The position numbers and the translations under genes were made by a program. DNA of 64,000 bases, taken from NCBI GenBank assembly GCA_905236675.1, contig CAJOND010000009.1:1-64000 (forward strand), given 5' to 3'. Position 1 is the stretch's first letter, and every line of letters begins with the position of its first letter. Below the pieces are notes generated by a model. That model had not been told where the DNA came from and did no database searches. It was given only the letters and a program-made list of their open reading frames with translations. This DNA is from Candidatus Rifleibacteriota bacterium (GTDB taxonomy: Bacteria > Muiribacteriota > Ozemobacteria > Ozemobacterales > Ozemobacteraceae). Shown here one piece after another: positions 25,418 through 34,505 of this stretch.

Positions 25418-26935
25418 TTATTCTGCTTTTCCAAAAGAATTATAGAAATCATTCAAATCTTTAAGACGTTCTGCTTTTAACTCTTTGAGTTCATCAGGAG
25501 TTTCTTCATATGCAATTTTTAATAGTTCGCCAGCTCTTTTCAATTTGTTCTGTTTCAAATAAAGCTTACCTAAACTATTAGTTATGTCTAAATAATCTTC
25601 TAAGTTATTTGCTTTTTCATCTTTACTCATAACTTCATAAGCTGTTTCTATAAGCAACTGAGCTCTGTCCAAATCCTTGTCCATCAGCGTAAGAACATAA
25701 CCAGTAGCATTTAATATTCTAGGAACATTTGGATAAAGTTTTAATAATTTTTCATATATTTCAAGAGCTTCATTATATTTTTTCTCTTTGACAGAAATAA
25801 CACCTTTAAGATATTGATAATCAATTTCCTCACTAATTCCACTTCTAATAGAATCTAAATAAGTTTTACATTTATTGTAATCACCTTTTCTAATCGCCAA
25901 ATAAGAAAGATTCAACCTTAGACGATCAGCCGCCAGTATTTCTTCATAATTTAAAGGAACGGTAATCAAACCTTCTTTAAAAGTTTCTTCTGCCTCGTTT
26001 TGACGACCTTCCGACAAAAGTATTAAACCTAATAACTCGTAAGATACAGCATCTTCAGCCCATTCCAGATTTTTAACGGCAATTCTGTGAGCTTCAAGAA
26101 TCTTTCCTTTTTTAAAAAGAATATTAGCAATATTATATTTCGATCTATATATATTAGGAACCATAGCGTCTAGTTGTTCAAAAACATCCTGTGCTTCATC
26201 TAACTTTTCTTGAGCTTCTAATGTTTGAGCTAAACCGCTGTATGATTCAAGACTTTGAGGATTTATGTTAATAGCTGTTTTAAAGCATTGCTCTGCCATA
26301 TCAAATTTTCCAGCTTTTGCATAAAAAATACCATTTGTAATATTTTTTTGCTCTTTGTAATAGGACATTTCAAACATACAGGCTGCGAAAGTATAAATAA
26401 CAGGAAGGAATATAAACAAAAATGATACCCCTGTAAATCTCGGTTTGAATCTTACTTCAGGGAGACAACAAGAAAAATGCAGGCTTATTAGTAATACTAT
26501 AAACCCAGCTAAAGGTAAAATTGTTCCATTAAACAATCCATAAAAAACAAAAGTAAATATAGCTGTTAAAGTAGATTTGCTGACAAAATAATAATCATTT
26601 TTCGAAGCTTTATAATCGTAATTTATTAAAGAGGTTGTCAGTCCAAAAGCTATTAAAATTAGTGCAATTACTACTGCGGTAAATTCTTTGGGAATAAAAC
26701 CAGCACTTATACTTAAAAATGCTATTAAAATAATTATTAATAATGGCAACCAAGGGAATATAAATATTCTTTCTTCTGAAATAGTATTTTCATTATCTGA
26801 ATTATCTGTGTTTTCTGTGTTTTCTGTGTTTTCTGCATTTTCTGCATCTTTATTATCGGTTTTTACTGTATTTTCTGTATTTTCTGTATCTGTTTTTTCT
26901 TCATCTGCTATTTTTTTTGCATTATCCCATTCCAA
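25418..26935 (-). CDS. TPR half of a frameshifted Wzy/O-antigen-ligase-TPR protein
   Basis: 505 codons from an internal start. An acidic, Thr/Asn/Glu-repeat linker (residues 10-55) leads to more membrane helices (about 60-185) and a long run of tetratricopeptide repeats (about 200-490, for example FDMAEQCFKTAININPQS and YNEALEIYEKLLKLYPN). The same frame stays open upstream of this start and reads ILAETGILGLWGFCS, then LIAVYGCF, which is the helix missing from the end of the preceding gene. It is therefore the second half of a single Wzy-TPR protein of about 870 residues running from 28043. Confidence 0.8.
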   Translation of the reverse strand: MEWDNAKKIADEEKTDTENTENTVKTDNKDAENAENTENTENTDNSDNENTISEERIFIFPWLPLLIIILIAFLSISAGFIPKEFTAVVIALILIAFGLTTSLINYDYKASKNDYYFVSKSTLTAIFTFVFYGLFNGTILPLAGFIVLLISLHFSCCLPEVRFKPRFTGVSFLFIFLPVIYTFAACMFEMSYYKEQKNITNGIFYAKAGKFDMAEQCFKTAININPQSLESYSGLAQTLEAQEKLDEAQDVFEQLDAMVPNIYRSKYNIANILFKKGKILEAHRIAVKNLEWAEDAVSYELLGLILLSEGRQNEAEETFKEGLITVPLNYEEILAADRLRLNLSYLAIRKGDYNKCKTYLDSIRSGISEEIDYQYLKGVISVKEKKYNEALEIYEKLLKLYPNVPRILNATGYVLTLMDKDLDRAQLLIETAYEVMSKDEKANNLEDYLDITNSLGKLYLKQNKLKRAGELLKIAYEETPDELKELKAERLKDLNDFYNSFGKAE

Positions 26936-26957
26936 GAGTTCGTCTACTGGTTCATAT

Positions 26958-28043
26958 TTAGAGTTTTTTCTTATAAAACAACCATATACAGCAATTAAAA
27001 GGGAACAAAATCCCCAAAGTCCTAATATTCCTGTTTCTGCGAGAATGCGGATCTTTATTATAAGGCATTATTCCAAGAGATGATGCTGTTGGAGGACGTT
27101 TTAAAGGCATAATATAAGGAACAGATCCAACACCAGTCCCAGTAAAAGGATGTTCTTTAAAAATACCAAAACCCATTTGCCAAAGAATTAATCTAGAAAC
27201 AAAAGGTTGAGAAGTATAAGGGACTTTTGTTATTTTTTTCCATGGATATTTAGTGGTCTCATAATAGACTGTCCATTGAAGGCCTAATAATATTGCTGCA
27301 AGTAATAAACCAACAATAATCGGACTTTTTTTAGAAATCCTGCCAGAATATTTAAAAGTATTTGCCCAAAACCAAATTAGAGTCATAAATGCTAAACAAA
27401 GCATATGACCATCTTTTTTTAGAAGAATAATAGCAGCAATTTGTATAATAAATAGTATTAAAAAAATAAGAGAATCAATTAATTTTTTTTTGTAAAATTC
27501 GAAAATCAAACCAAAAGTAATGGATGAAGTCAAACAAAGGAATAATCCAAGATAATTTGGATTAGACAATGTACCAACAACTGTCATACTACCTAAATAC
27601 AACAGGAAATCACAACCATAATATTGAAAGATAGAATAAATGGACATAAAACAGCCGCTAATGGCAATAGTAACTGCTATTGAATAATTATCTATACTTT
27701 TTCTAAAAAGTCTTAAACTACCTAAACAGATTATAAAACCCAGACCAATCATTGATAATCTAAGACAAGCATTATAATTCGTATAATAAAGAGATATTCC
27801 AATAGCAATAAATAGTATTAATAAAACAGGTGTAAGACTGTTATAACCTTTAGTTGGACGATAAAAAGCTAGTAACAGCGAAGATACAGAAATAGCAATT
27901 ATTGAGGTAAAAACAATCGTCCAACCACTAATAACAAAAGGATCTCTGAAGTTGAATCTTATTAGCCAAGGTTGGACTAACAATATAATTGTTATTACTA
28001 AACCTATTATACGTATTAGTAAATTTAATATTTTCGATGACAT
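26958..28043 (-). CDS. O-antigen ligase/polymerase-like membrane protein, frameshifted N-terminal half
   Basis: 361 residues dominated by about ten membrane helices, with the Wzy/WaaL-type extracytoplasmic loop near the end (VSRLILWQMGFGIFKEHPFTGTGVG is split here as SRLILWQMG and HPFTGTGVGS). The family motif PHS.x.LAETGxLG is broken: this frame reads PHSRRNRNIRTLG and then ends, whereas the next frame holds ILAETGILG. The lesion lies near 27040-27055. Such proteins polymerise or ligate surface glycans using lipid-linked substrates. The start overlaps the DUF192 stop by one base (TAATG). Confidence 0.82.
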   Translation of the reverse strand: MSSKILNLLIRIIGLVITIILLVQPWLIRFNFRDPFVISGWTIVFTSIIAISVSSLLLAFYRPTKGYNSLTPVLLILFIAIGISLYYTNYNACLRLSMIGLGFIICLGSLRLFRKSIDNYSIAVTIAISGCFMSIYSIFQYYGCDFLLYLGSMTVVGTLSNPNYLGLFLCLTSSITFGLIFEFYKKKLIDSLIFLILFIIQIAAIILLKKDGHMLCLAFMTLIWFWANTFKYSGRISKKSPIIVGLLLAAILLGLQWTVYYETTKYPWKKITKVPYTSQPFVSRLILWQMGFGIFKEHPFTGTGVGSVPYIMPLKRPPTASSLGIMPYNKDPHSRRNRNIRTLGILFPFNCCIWLFYKKKL

Positions 28044-28573
28044 TAATTATCAGAATATAGAAATATTTGAGGAATTTCAAGCTTATCGCCAATTTTTATA
28101 TCTAATTCTTCTATAGAACCTGCATTTAATTCCAAGGCATATCTAGCAGGGAATTTTGAATCGTATTGAGGTAAGGTATCCGGTTTTTTACCATAACCAG
28201 GAACCATTTTCTTTATGTATTCCGAAACAGTTAAATCTTCTGAAAAAAATATTAAATCTAGTGGAATACGTGTATTCATCATCCAAAAAGACATTTTATG
28301 AGAATAATTATAAACAAATAGCATACCTGTATCTGATGCTAATTCTCTATAAAACATCAATCCTTTTGCTTTTTCAAAATCACTTCTTGCCAGCATAATC
28401 TTAAGGTTATGACCATTAAGTTTAGCCTCAACACTTGGTAAAATCTGTGGTTCGTATAAACTAGGATCACGATATCTATACTGGGCTGAAGCGGTTGAAG
28501 AATGACTACAACCTAATATAACTATCAGGGCAAAAGTTATAAACAATAATATTTTAACAAAATGTTTTTTCAC
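28043..28573 (-). CDS. DUF192 lipoprotein
   Basis: 176 residues: a lipoprotein signal peptide with Cys in VILGCSHS (about residue 22), then a DUF192 domain with the typical ARSDFEKAKGLMFY, LASDTGMLFVY, MSFWMMNTRIPLDLIFF and the closing YALELNAGSIEELDIKIGDKL. DUF192 proteins are small exported beta-rich proteins of unknown function. The gene overlaps ptsI by four bases and the Wzy-like gene by one base, giving a tight three-gene operon. Confidence 0.9.
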   Translation of the reverse strand: MKKHFVKILLFITFALIVILGCSHSSTASAQYRYRDPSLYEPQILPSVEAKLNGHNLKIMLARSDFEKAKGLMFYRELASDTGMLFVYNYSHKMSFWMMNTRIPLDLIFFSEDLTVSEYIKKMVPGYGKKPDTLPQYDSKFPARYALELNAGSIEELDIKIGDKLEIPQIFLYSDN

Positions 28574-30351
28574 AGCAACCCCAACTTGTTATTTAGTTTG
28601 CTTAACTCAGATTCTATTTCTGCTGAACTCTTTAGATTAAGTAATGGAGCTATAAGTTTTTGTATTTCCTTTAATGAAATATTGCGAACAATATTTTTTA
28701 CAGAAGGAATTAATACAGAATTCATAGATAGCTCTCGCAGACCTAGTCCAATAAGCAAAATAGTATATTTTGTATCGCCAGCTATTTCTCCACAGATACA
28801 AACTTCTGTATTATGATTCTTTGCAGCTTCAACCACATGTTTAATCAAATAAAGAATAGCAGGATTCGTCGGTTTATATAAATGTGTTACTTTTGGATTA
28901 GTTCTATCTACAGCTAAAGTGTACTGAACCAAATCGTTACTGCCTATCGCGAAGAAATCAACTTCGCTGGCATACAAATCAGCCATAATAGCAACAGACG
29001 GAACTTCAACCATCATACCAATTTTAATCTTCTTGGGTAATTTATAACCCTCTTTAATCATCTGTGCTTTAACATCAAAAAGGATTTTTTTAGCTTCATC
29101 CAATTCTTCCATACTGCAAATCATTGGGAAAAGAATTCGAACTTGATCTTTTGCACCATCTATTGCGGTTCTTAGAATAGCACGAAGCTGAGTCACAAAT
29201 AAATCCTTACATTCTAAGGATATTCTAATGGCGCGCCAACCAAGTTCAGGATTCTGCTCAATATTATTACCAGTTAAGTGAGATATTTTATCTCCACCCA
29301 AATCAATTGTGCGGAAAACTAGCGGATTACCATTCATCTTTTTGAGAGCTTCCACATAACTTTCATAAAGCTCTTCTTCTGTAGGGAAAGTTCTTCTTGT
29401 CAGATAAGCAAACTCTGTTCTATAAAGACCAACTCCACAAGCATTGTTCTTTACAGCCTGCTCAATATCACTTAACTGCCCAACATTCGCCTTTAATTTA
29501 ATTTCCACACCATCTTTAGTAACTGAAGGTTCTGATAGAACCTCAAAAATTCGGCGTTGGCGATTCTGGTATTCTAAGAATTCTTTTTGATATCTATATT
29601 TTAACTTTTCATCAGGATTTAAAAATATTTGTTCCGAAGAACCGTCTATTATTGCATAAGAGCCGTCTTCAGCTTTTTTCATTAAATCTTTAACTTGAAT
29701 TAAAGCAGGAATTCCTAAGGAACGTGCCATAATAGCAGCATGAGATGTAGTCGTGCCTTCTTCAATAGCTATTCCTAGGATTCTAGATGGATCTAAGATC
29801 ATCATATCGGAAGGAGTTAAATCTTCTGCTAAAACAATCATCCCTTCTTCTAATTCTTCTAGTTTAGTTGTAGGACTTTTTGACTTTTGGCTATTTTTAA
29901 GAATACGTTTTCCAATGTCTAAGATATCTATAGCTTTACTTTGGAATTGAGGATCAGGAAGATTTTTAAAGAAAGTACTATAATCTTTTATAACCCTGCT
30001 TACAGCTGACTGACAACTTTGTTTCTGTTCTTTTATTCGTTTAATAATTTCTTTTCTAAGATCTGGGTCATCTACCAAAGTCAAATGAGCCTGAAAAATA
30101 TTTGATATTTCAGCACTACTCTTGATTTGTGGCATATCAAGCATTTGAGTGATTTCATTGCGAGAAATTTCCAATGCCACATTGAAGCGTTCTATTTCAG
30201 CTTCAACATTGACTTCTTGAACATCTTCAGTTGGCAAACTATCCAACTGAAAGTGTTTCAAGCAATAAATTTTACCCAAGGCATAGCCTGGTGATATAGA
30301 TAAACCTTTCACATTAAAAACCTTGAAAACAAAGTTGCGGTATTTTATCAT
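28570..30351 (-). CDS. ptsI: PTS enzyme I (phosphoenolpyruvate-protein phosphotransferase)
   Basis: 593 residues, the normal length. It transfers phosphate from PEP to HPr. The phosphorylated His is residue 204 in GTTTSHAAIMAR. The HPr-binding helical domain lies at about 45-165. The PEP-binding barrel carries GLYRTEFAYL, FRTIDLGGDK, FPMICSMEEL, MVEVPSVAI, FAIGSNDLVQYTLAVDR and the catalytic Cys in CGEIAGD. An N-terminal extension of about 12 residues precedes the usual GLSISPGYALG start. No HPr, IIA or sugar permease gene is nearby, so it may serve a regulatory phosphotransfer chain encoded elsewhere. Confidence 0.95.
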   Translation of the reverse strand: MIKYRNFVFKVFNVKGLSISPGYALGKIYCLKHFQLDSLPTEDVQEVNVEAEIERFNVALEISRNEITQMLDMPQIKSSAEISNIFQAHLTLVDDPDLRKEIIKRIKEQKQSCQSAVSRVIKDYSTFFKNLPDPQFQSKAIDILDIGKRILKNSQKSKSPTTKLEELEEGMIVLAEDLTPSDMMILDPSRILGIAIEEGTTTSHAAIMARSLGIPALIQVKDLMKKAEDGSYAIIDGSSEQIFLNPDEKLKYRYQKEFLEYQNRQRRIFEVLSEPSVTKDGVEIKLKANVGQLSDIEQAVKNNACGVGLYRTEFAYLTRRTFPTEEELYESYVEALKKMNGNPLVFRTIDLGGDKISHLTGNNIEQNPELGWRAIRISLECKDLFVTQLRAILRTAIDGAKDQVRILFPMICSMEELDEAKKILFDVKAQMIKEGYKLPKKIKIGMMVEVPSVAIMADLYASEVDFFAIGSNDLVQYTLAVDRTNPKVTHLYKPTNPAILYLIKHVVEAAKNHNTEVCICGEIAGDTKYTILLIGLGLRELSMNSVLIPSVKNIVRNISLKEIQKLIAPLLNLKSSAEIESELSKLNNKLGLL

Positions 30352-30402
30352 AGGTTAAATTAGCTATCAAGTTTTATTTAAATATTATTTTTTGGAGCCT
30401 GT

Positions 30403-31161
30403 ATGCGTATATTATTATCGAATGATGACGGCATTCATTTTTCTGGTCTTATTGCATTGGCAAAAGCTATGACTACCCTTGGTGAAGTTTTTGTCTGTGC
30501 ACCCGATATAGAAAGAAGTGCTGCAAGCCATGCTTTAACCCTTGGAATGCCACTAAGAGCAAAAGAAGTGTCTTTTGAAGTTCCGAATGTAAAAGCTTTT
30601 GCCATAAGTGGAACACCTGCCGATTGCGTTAAATTAGGTATCGAATACTTATTGCCCGAACAACCAGACTTAGTTGTCAGCGGAATAAATAAAGGTCCCA
30701 ATATGTGCTGCGATATTATGTATTCTGGAACAGTTGCAGCTGCATATGAAGGTGCTTATAAAGGAATACTTTCACTAGCCGTTTCATTAGATTCTTATAG
30801 CACTGATGTTGATTATTCAATTGCAGCCCAATGGGGCTTAAAATGCGTTCAAAAGCTAATAGAAATCAATGCTGATAAGAGATTCATTTACAATATAAAT
30901 GTTCCTAATTTAGAACAGGATAAAATCAAAGGCTTAAAAATAACAAAAATGGGTTTTATTGAATATAGAGGCGGTTTTGAAAAACGTATAGACACTTTTG
31001 GAAAACCTTACTACTGGGTAAATGGCAAGCCTTATGTAATAGATCATAACCCCGAATGTGACAATAATGCGGTCGCAGACGGATATGTTTCACTAACTCC
31101 CCTAAGCAGAGATTACACAGCTTATGCTGTAATGGATAAATTGAATAATATAAGTGGTTGA
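30403..31161 (+). CDS. surE: SurE 5'/3'-nucleotidase
   Basis: 252 residues. The family signature is intact: metal-binding SNDDG at residues 6-10, ASH near residue 42, SGINKGPN and SGTVAAAYEGA. SurE hydrolyses nucleoside 5'- and 3'-monophosphates, is cytoplasmic, and is often stress- or stationary-phase-linked. It is divergent from ptsI with only 51 bp between them and lies upstream of the biotin ligase gene. Confidence 0.95.
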   Translation: MRILLSNDDGIHFSGLIALAKAMTTLGEVFVCAPDIERSAASHALTLGMPLRAKEVSFEVPNVKAFAISGTPADCVKLGIEYLLPEQPDLVVSGINKGPNMCCDIMYSGTVAAAYEGAYKGILSLAVSLDSYSTDVDYSIAAQWGLKCVQKLIEINADKRFIYNINVPNLEQDKIKGLKITKMGFIEYRGGFEKRIDTFGKPYYWVNGKPYVIDHNPECDNNAVADGYVSLTPLSRDYTAYAVMDKLNNISG

Positions 31162-31171
31162 TGATAGGCGG

Positions 31172-31206
31172 TTGGTGATTGGTGATTGGTGGTTGGTGGT
31201 TGGTGA
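31172..31206. repeat. 7-nt tandem repeat array (TTGGTGA / TTGGTGG type) at the birA start
   Basis: Five heptamers: TTGGTGA twice, TTGGTGG twice, TTGGTGA. The last A is the first base of the predicted birA ATG, so the array supplies the sequence where the ribosome binding site should be (GGTG). Confidence 0.9.
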
Positions 31207-31976
31207 TGAATGTTGATATGCATAACAAACTTAAAGAAATAATTCAATCTTTAAAAATATGGGAAAACCATGATTTACTTTGGTTACCCACAACTACATC
31301 AACAAATGATGATATAAAAGCAATTTGGCATAATGACAATTTCTGCCCAATAATTGAAGTAGCAGATACACAAACAAAAGGAAAAGGACAATATGAACGC
31401 AAATGGGCTTCATCATCCATTGGTCAGTGCCTTATGTTTTCTTTCAGTATCGATATTAAAGAATTTGAATTTCCTGTATCAATGATTGCAGGCATTGCAT
31501 TAGCTATTGCTTTAGAAGAATTGGGAGTATCAAAATCAGACTTTTGGCTTAAATGGCCTAATGATATATGGTTAAACAATAAAAAGCTTTCTGGCATATT
31601 AACGGAATCAACAACTATAAATCATGGTTTAAGAAGTGTTGTAGGAATAGGAATAAATATATTGCCTCTGCCAGATAAATCTATCAATGCTATTTCTCTA
31701 AGTGAATACAATATTCATGTTACCAGGGAAGAAGTTCTAATTGCCTTTCTAAAAGCTTTCGATAAAATATTCCATTTATCAGCTTCTAAACTCTCTGAAC
31801 TTTGGAACAATTATGCTTCCAATTTTAAAAAAATAAAGTGTAAAATCCAGATTTTAAATGAACCAGCTTTTATCGCTACTGCTTTAGGGGTTTCAAATGA
31901 TGGTTCTTTGATGGTTGAAAAAACGAATGGTGAAAAGAGAAAAATAATATCAGCCACATTAACACCAATTATTTAA
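31206..31976 (+). CDS. birA: Biotin-[acetyl-CoA-carboxylase] ligase
   Basis: About 256 residues, lacking the N-terminal HTH of repressor-type BirA, so it is a pure ligase. Motifs are TTSTNDDIKA, the biotinyl-AMP loop G-K-G-Q-Y-E-R-K-W (canonical GRGRxGRxW, so two positions differ), LKWPNDIWLNNKKLSGIL and VVGIGINI. It attaches biotin to carboxylase carrier proteins. The frame is open back to 31179 through repeat DNA, but ATG 31206 or 31218 is more credible than the repeat-encoded start. Confidence 0.88.
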   Translation: MNVDMHNKLKEIIQSLKIWENHDLLWLPTTTSTNDDIKAIWHNDNFCPIIEVADTQTKGKGQYERKWASSSIGQCLMFSFSIDIKEFEFPVSMIAGIALAIALEELGVSKSDFWLKWPNDIWLNNKKLSGILTESTTINHGLRSVVGIGINILPLPDKSINAISLSEYNIHVTREEVLIAFLKAFDKIFHLSASKLSELWNNYASNFKKIKCKIQILNEPAFIATALGVSNDGSLMVEKTNGEKRKIISATLTPII

Positions 31977-32010
31977 TCTGATGATATAAAGAGTGAATCA
32001 AATTAAGTAA

Positions 32011-32802
32011 TCAATAATCTCTACTTAATTGAGAATATCTGACTAATTCAAGTTTTTTAGGGAATTTGCCATCTAGTTCAGCAAATAAACCTTCAACTTT
32101 ACCTGGTCCCTGAGCACAAAGAAATTTTTCAGAAAAACCTGTTAAAAAACGCCCTACTACAGTTTTTCTATCTACTCCTATAACCCCATTGATGGCTCCT
32201 GTCATTCCCAAATCTGTTAACACACCAGTTCCACCATCAGGCAGAATTCTGTTATCTGATGTTTGAACATGTGTATGGGTTCCATAAGCTATAGAAGCTC
32301 TACCGTTAACATGCCAAAAAAATGCTAATTTTTCTGAAGTTGCCTCACCATGAAAATCTATAATTAATGGTATGTTCTGAGGCAAAGTTCTGTACAATCT
32401 ATCAAAAGTTTCAAAAGGACAAAAGCAGCTTTCCATAAACACGCGACCTGCTAAATTAATAACCGCTATGCTCCCTTTATCTTTTTTTGAAAATATACGG
32501 CAACCCGTTCCAGCATCATTATCAGGCAACATATTATGAGGTCTTAAAACATAATCATGAGATGATACCACGTCAGCCCAATCAGCCCTGCAAAAAATGT
32601 GATTGCCTGTAGTTATAACATCTACACCGGCATCTTTTATTATTTTTGCATGCTTTGCAGAAAGACCATTGCCTGCTGTAGCATTTTCACCATTGACTAT
32701 TACCCAGTCAGGCTGATAAATATCTCTTAGCTTTGGTAAAAGAGTAGTTATAGCTTCACGCCCAGTTTTACCATATATGTCACCAAGCATTAATATTTTC
32801 AT
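32011..32802 (-). CDS. ymdB: YmdB-family metallophosphoesterase
   Basis: About 263 residues of the calcineurin-like TIGR00282/YmdB type. Signatures are MLGDIYGKTGRE, NGENATAGNGL, TTGNHIFCR, DFHGEATSEK and YGTHTHVQT with the metal-binding His, Asp and Asn residues in place. YmdB hydrolyses cyclic nucleotides such as 2',3'-cAMP and shapes RNA-dependent cell-fate choices in Bacillus. It lies directly after rny, as in Firmicutes. I start at the second Met (MKILMLGD), which fits the family; an ATG at 32820 is possible. Confidence 0.93.
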   Translation of the reverse strand: MKILMLGDIYGKTGREAITTLLPKLRDIYQPDWVIVNGENATAGNGLSAKHAKIIKDAGVDVITTGNHIFCRADWADVVSSHDYVLRPHNMLPDNDAGTGCRIFSKKDKGSIAVINLAGRVFMESCFCPFETFDRLYRTLPQNIPLIIDFHGEATSEKLAFFWHVNGRASIAYGTHTHVQTSDNRILPDGGTGVLTDLGMTGAINGVIGVDRKTVVGRFLTGFSEKFLCAQGPGKVEGLFAELDGKFPKKLELVRYSQLSRDY

Positions 32803-32824
32803 ATAGAATATTGTATCCATAAAC

Positions 32825-32857
32825 TAAAAAAAAACTATGGCAAATACCATAGTTTTC
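32825..32857 (-). terminator. Intrinsic terminator between rny and ymdB
   Basis: Arms AAAACTATGG and CCATAGTTTT with a 6-nt loop, followed by an eight-plus T run on the minus strand. It should end much of the rny transcript before ymdB. Confidence 0.8.
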
Positions 32858-32867
32858 TTTTAGTCAC

Positions 32868-34427
32868 TTAGTGTGCTATTTCAACACTTCGAGTTTCGCG
32901 AATTAAAACGACTTTAACCTGACCAGGATATTCCATGTCGCTTTCAATTTTCTTCACTATATCTCGACAAAGTTTAGGAGCAGTTATATCGTCTACGTCT
33001 TCTGGACTTACCATAACACGTATTTCACGACCAGCCTGAATAGCATATGCAGAAGCAACACCATTGAAACCTTTTGCTATTGTTTCCAAGTCAACTAATC
33101 GCTTAATATAAGCTTCTAAGGATTCGCTTCTAGCACCACGTCTTGAAGCAGAGATTGCATCTGCTGCTGATATTAAAACAGCTTCAGGTGTTTCAAAAGG
33201 AACATCTTCATGGTGAGCAGCGATACAATTAACTACCTTGGGAGATTCCTGATATTTTCTAGCAAAATCAGCACCCAACTTAGCGTGATTACCTTCATCA
33301 CTTTCTATAACCTTACCAATATCGTGTAATAAACCTGCTCTTCTAGCTAATTGTATGTCTCCACCAATTTCAGCAGCAAGATTACCTGCAAGGTTAGCTA
33401 CTTCAATAGAATGCTGCAATACATTCTGTCCATAAGAAGTTCTATAATTCAAGCGGCCAACAATTTCAATCAATTCCTGATGAATGCTCTGTATACCAAG
33501 AGCAAGCATTGTCTGTTCACCAGCTTCTTTTATTCTTAGCTGAACTTCTTTTTGCGCTTTTTCATACATTTCTTCTATCTTAGCTGGATGTATTCGACCA
33601 TCAAGAGTAAGATTTTCCAAAGTTACGCGTGCAATTTCTCTTTTGATTGGATCAAAAGAAGAAAGCACGACTGCTTCTGGAGTATCATCTATAATGACAT
33701 CAACACCAGTAAGATTTTCAAAAGCTCTTATATTACGACCTTCACGCCCAATAATACGACCTTTCATTTCTTCGCTAGGAAGTTCAACAACAGTAACTAT
33801 TGGATCAATTGTGTGGTCTGTAGCACATCTCTGAATAGAAGTAGCCAATATTTCACGAGTCTTTTTATCAGCTTCAGATTTGATTTTTTGATCAGCTTCG
33901 TTAATTTTGAGTGCAATCTCATATTGAAGCTCATCTTCAATCTTCTTCAAAAGAATTTCTTTTGCCTGTTCAGGTGTTAAACCAGCAACTCGTTCTAATT
34001 CTTTCTTCTGCTGTTCAAGTAGTGCTTCGCTTTCTTGTTTCAGTTTTGCTATTTCAGATTCTTTATCTCGCAGCAAGTCTGCACGTTTTTCAAGACTTTC
34101 AGATCTAGCATCTACTTTTTCTATTCTAGCGTTAAGAGCAGTTTCCTGTCTTTCAATTTCCTGACGTTTCTTTTGAAGCTCACGTTCAGAATTTTTGCGA
34201 TCTGTTAATTCTTTATCACGAATTTCTTTAGCTTTCTTTTGAGCTTTTTGAAGTTCGCGTTGGGCATTATTCTTGGCTTCTTCAAGAATATTTTTTTCCT
34301 GTTGTTTCGCAGCTGCAACTAAACCATCTGCTTTTTTCTTTTCGCTGTTCTTCGCGATGAAAAAGCCGATTATTCCAGCTACAACGGCGACCACAACCCC
34401 CAATATATATACCATATAGTCAGGCAT
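32868..34427 (-). CDS. rny: Ribonuclease Y
   Basis: About 519 residues: an N-terminal membrane helix (MVYILGVVVAVVAG), a long Lys/Glu coiled coil to about residue 200, a KH domain with MKGRIIGREGRNIRAFE, an HD domain with LLHDIGK, and the RNase Y C-terminal region. It is a membrane-anchored endoribonuclease that starts mRNA decay. An in-frame ATG at 34502 exists, but only the ATG at 34427 has a strong GGAGG just upstream and gives the family's usual length. It is one of the clearest genes here. Confidence 0.95.
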   Translation of the reverse strand: MPDYMVYILGVVVAVVAGIIGFFIAKNSEKKKADGLVAAAKQQEKNILEEAKNNAQRELQKAQKKAKEIRDKELTDRKNSERELQKKRQEIERQETALNARIEKVDARSESLEKRADLLRDKESEIAKLKQESEALLEQQKKELERVAGLTPEQAKEILLKKIEDELQYEIALKINEADQKIKSEADKKTREILATSIQRCATDHTIDPIVTVVELPSEEMKGRIIGREGRNIRAFENLTGVDVIIDDTPEAVVLSSFDPIKREIARVTLENLTLDGRIHPAKIEEMYEKAQKEVQLRIKEAGEQTMLALGIQSIHQELIEIVGRLNYRTSYGQNVLQHSIEVANLAGNLAAEIGGDIQLARRAGLLHDIGKVIESDEGNHAKLGADFARKYQESPKVVNCIAAHHEDVPFETPEAVLISAADAISASRRGARSESLEAYIKRLVDLETIAKGFNGVASAYAIQAGREIRVMVSPEDVDDITAPKLCRDIVKKIESDMEYPGQVKVVLIRETRSVEIAH

Positions 34428-34505
34428 GAGTCCTCCGTGTAACTTATTCGTTAATTTTTCCACTAGCCCTTCTGATTTTTCGGGTTTTGAAATATTAGAC
34501 ATAAA

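Noticed and set aside
30956-31228. A minus-strand open frame antisense to the end of surE with NHQPP-type repeats
   Set aside because: The repeats are the translated heptamer array; the rest is the shadow of surE.
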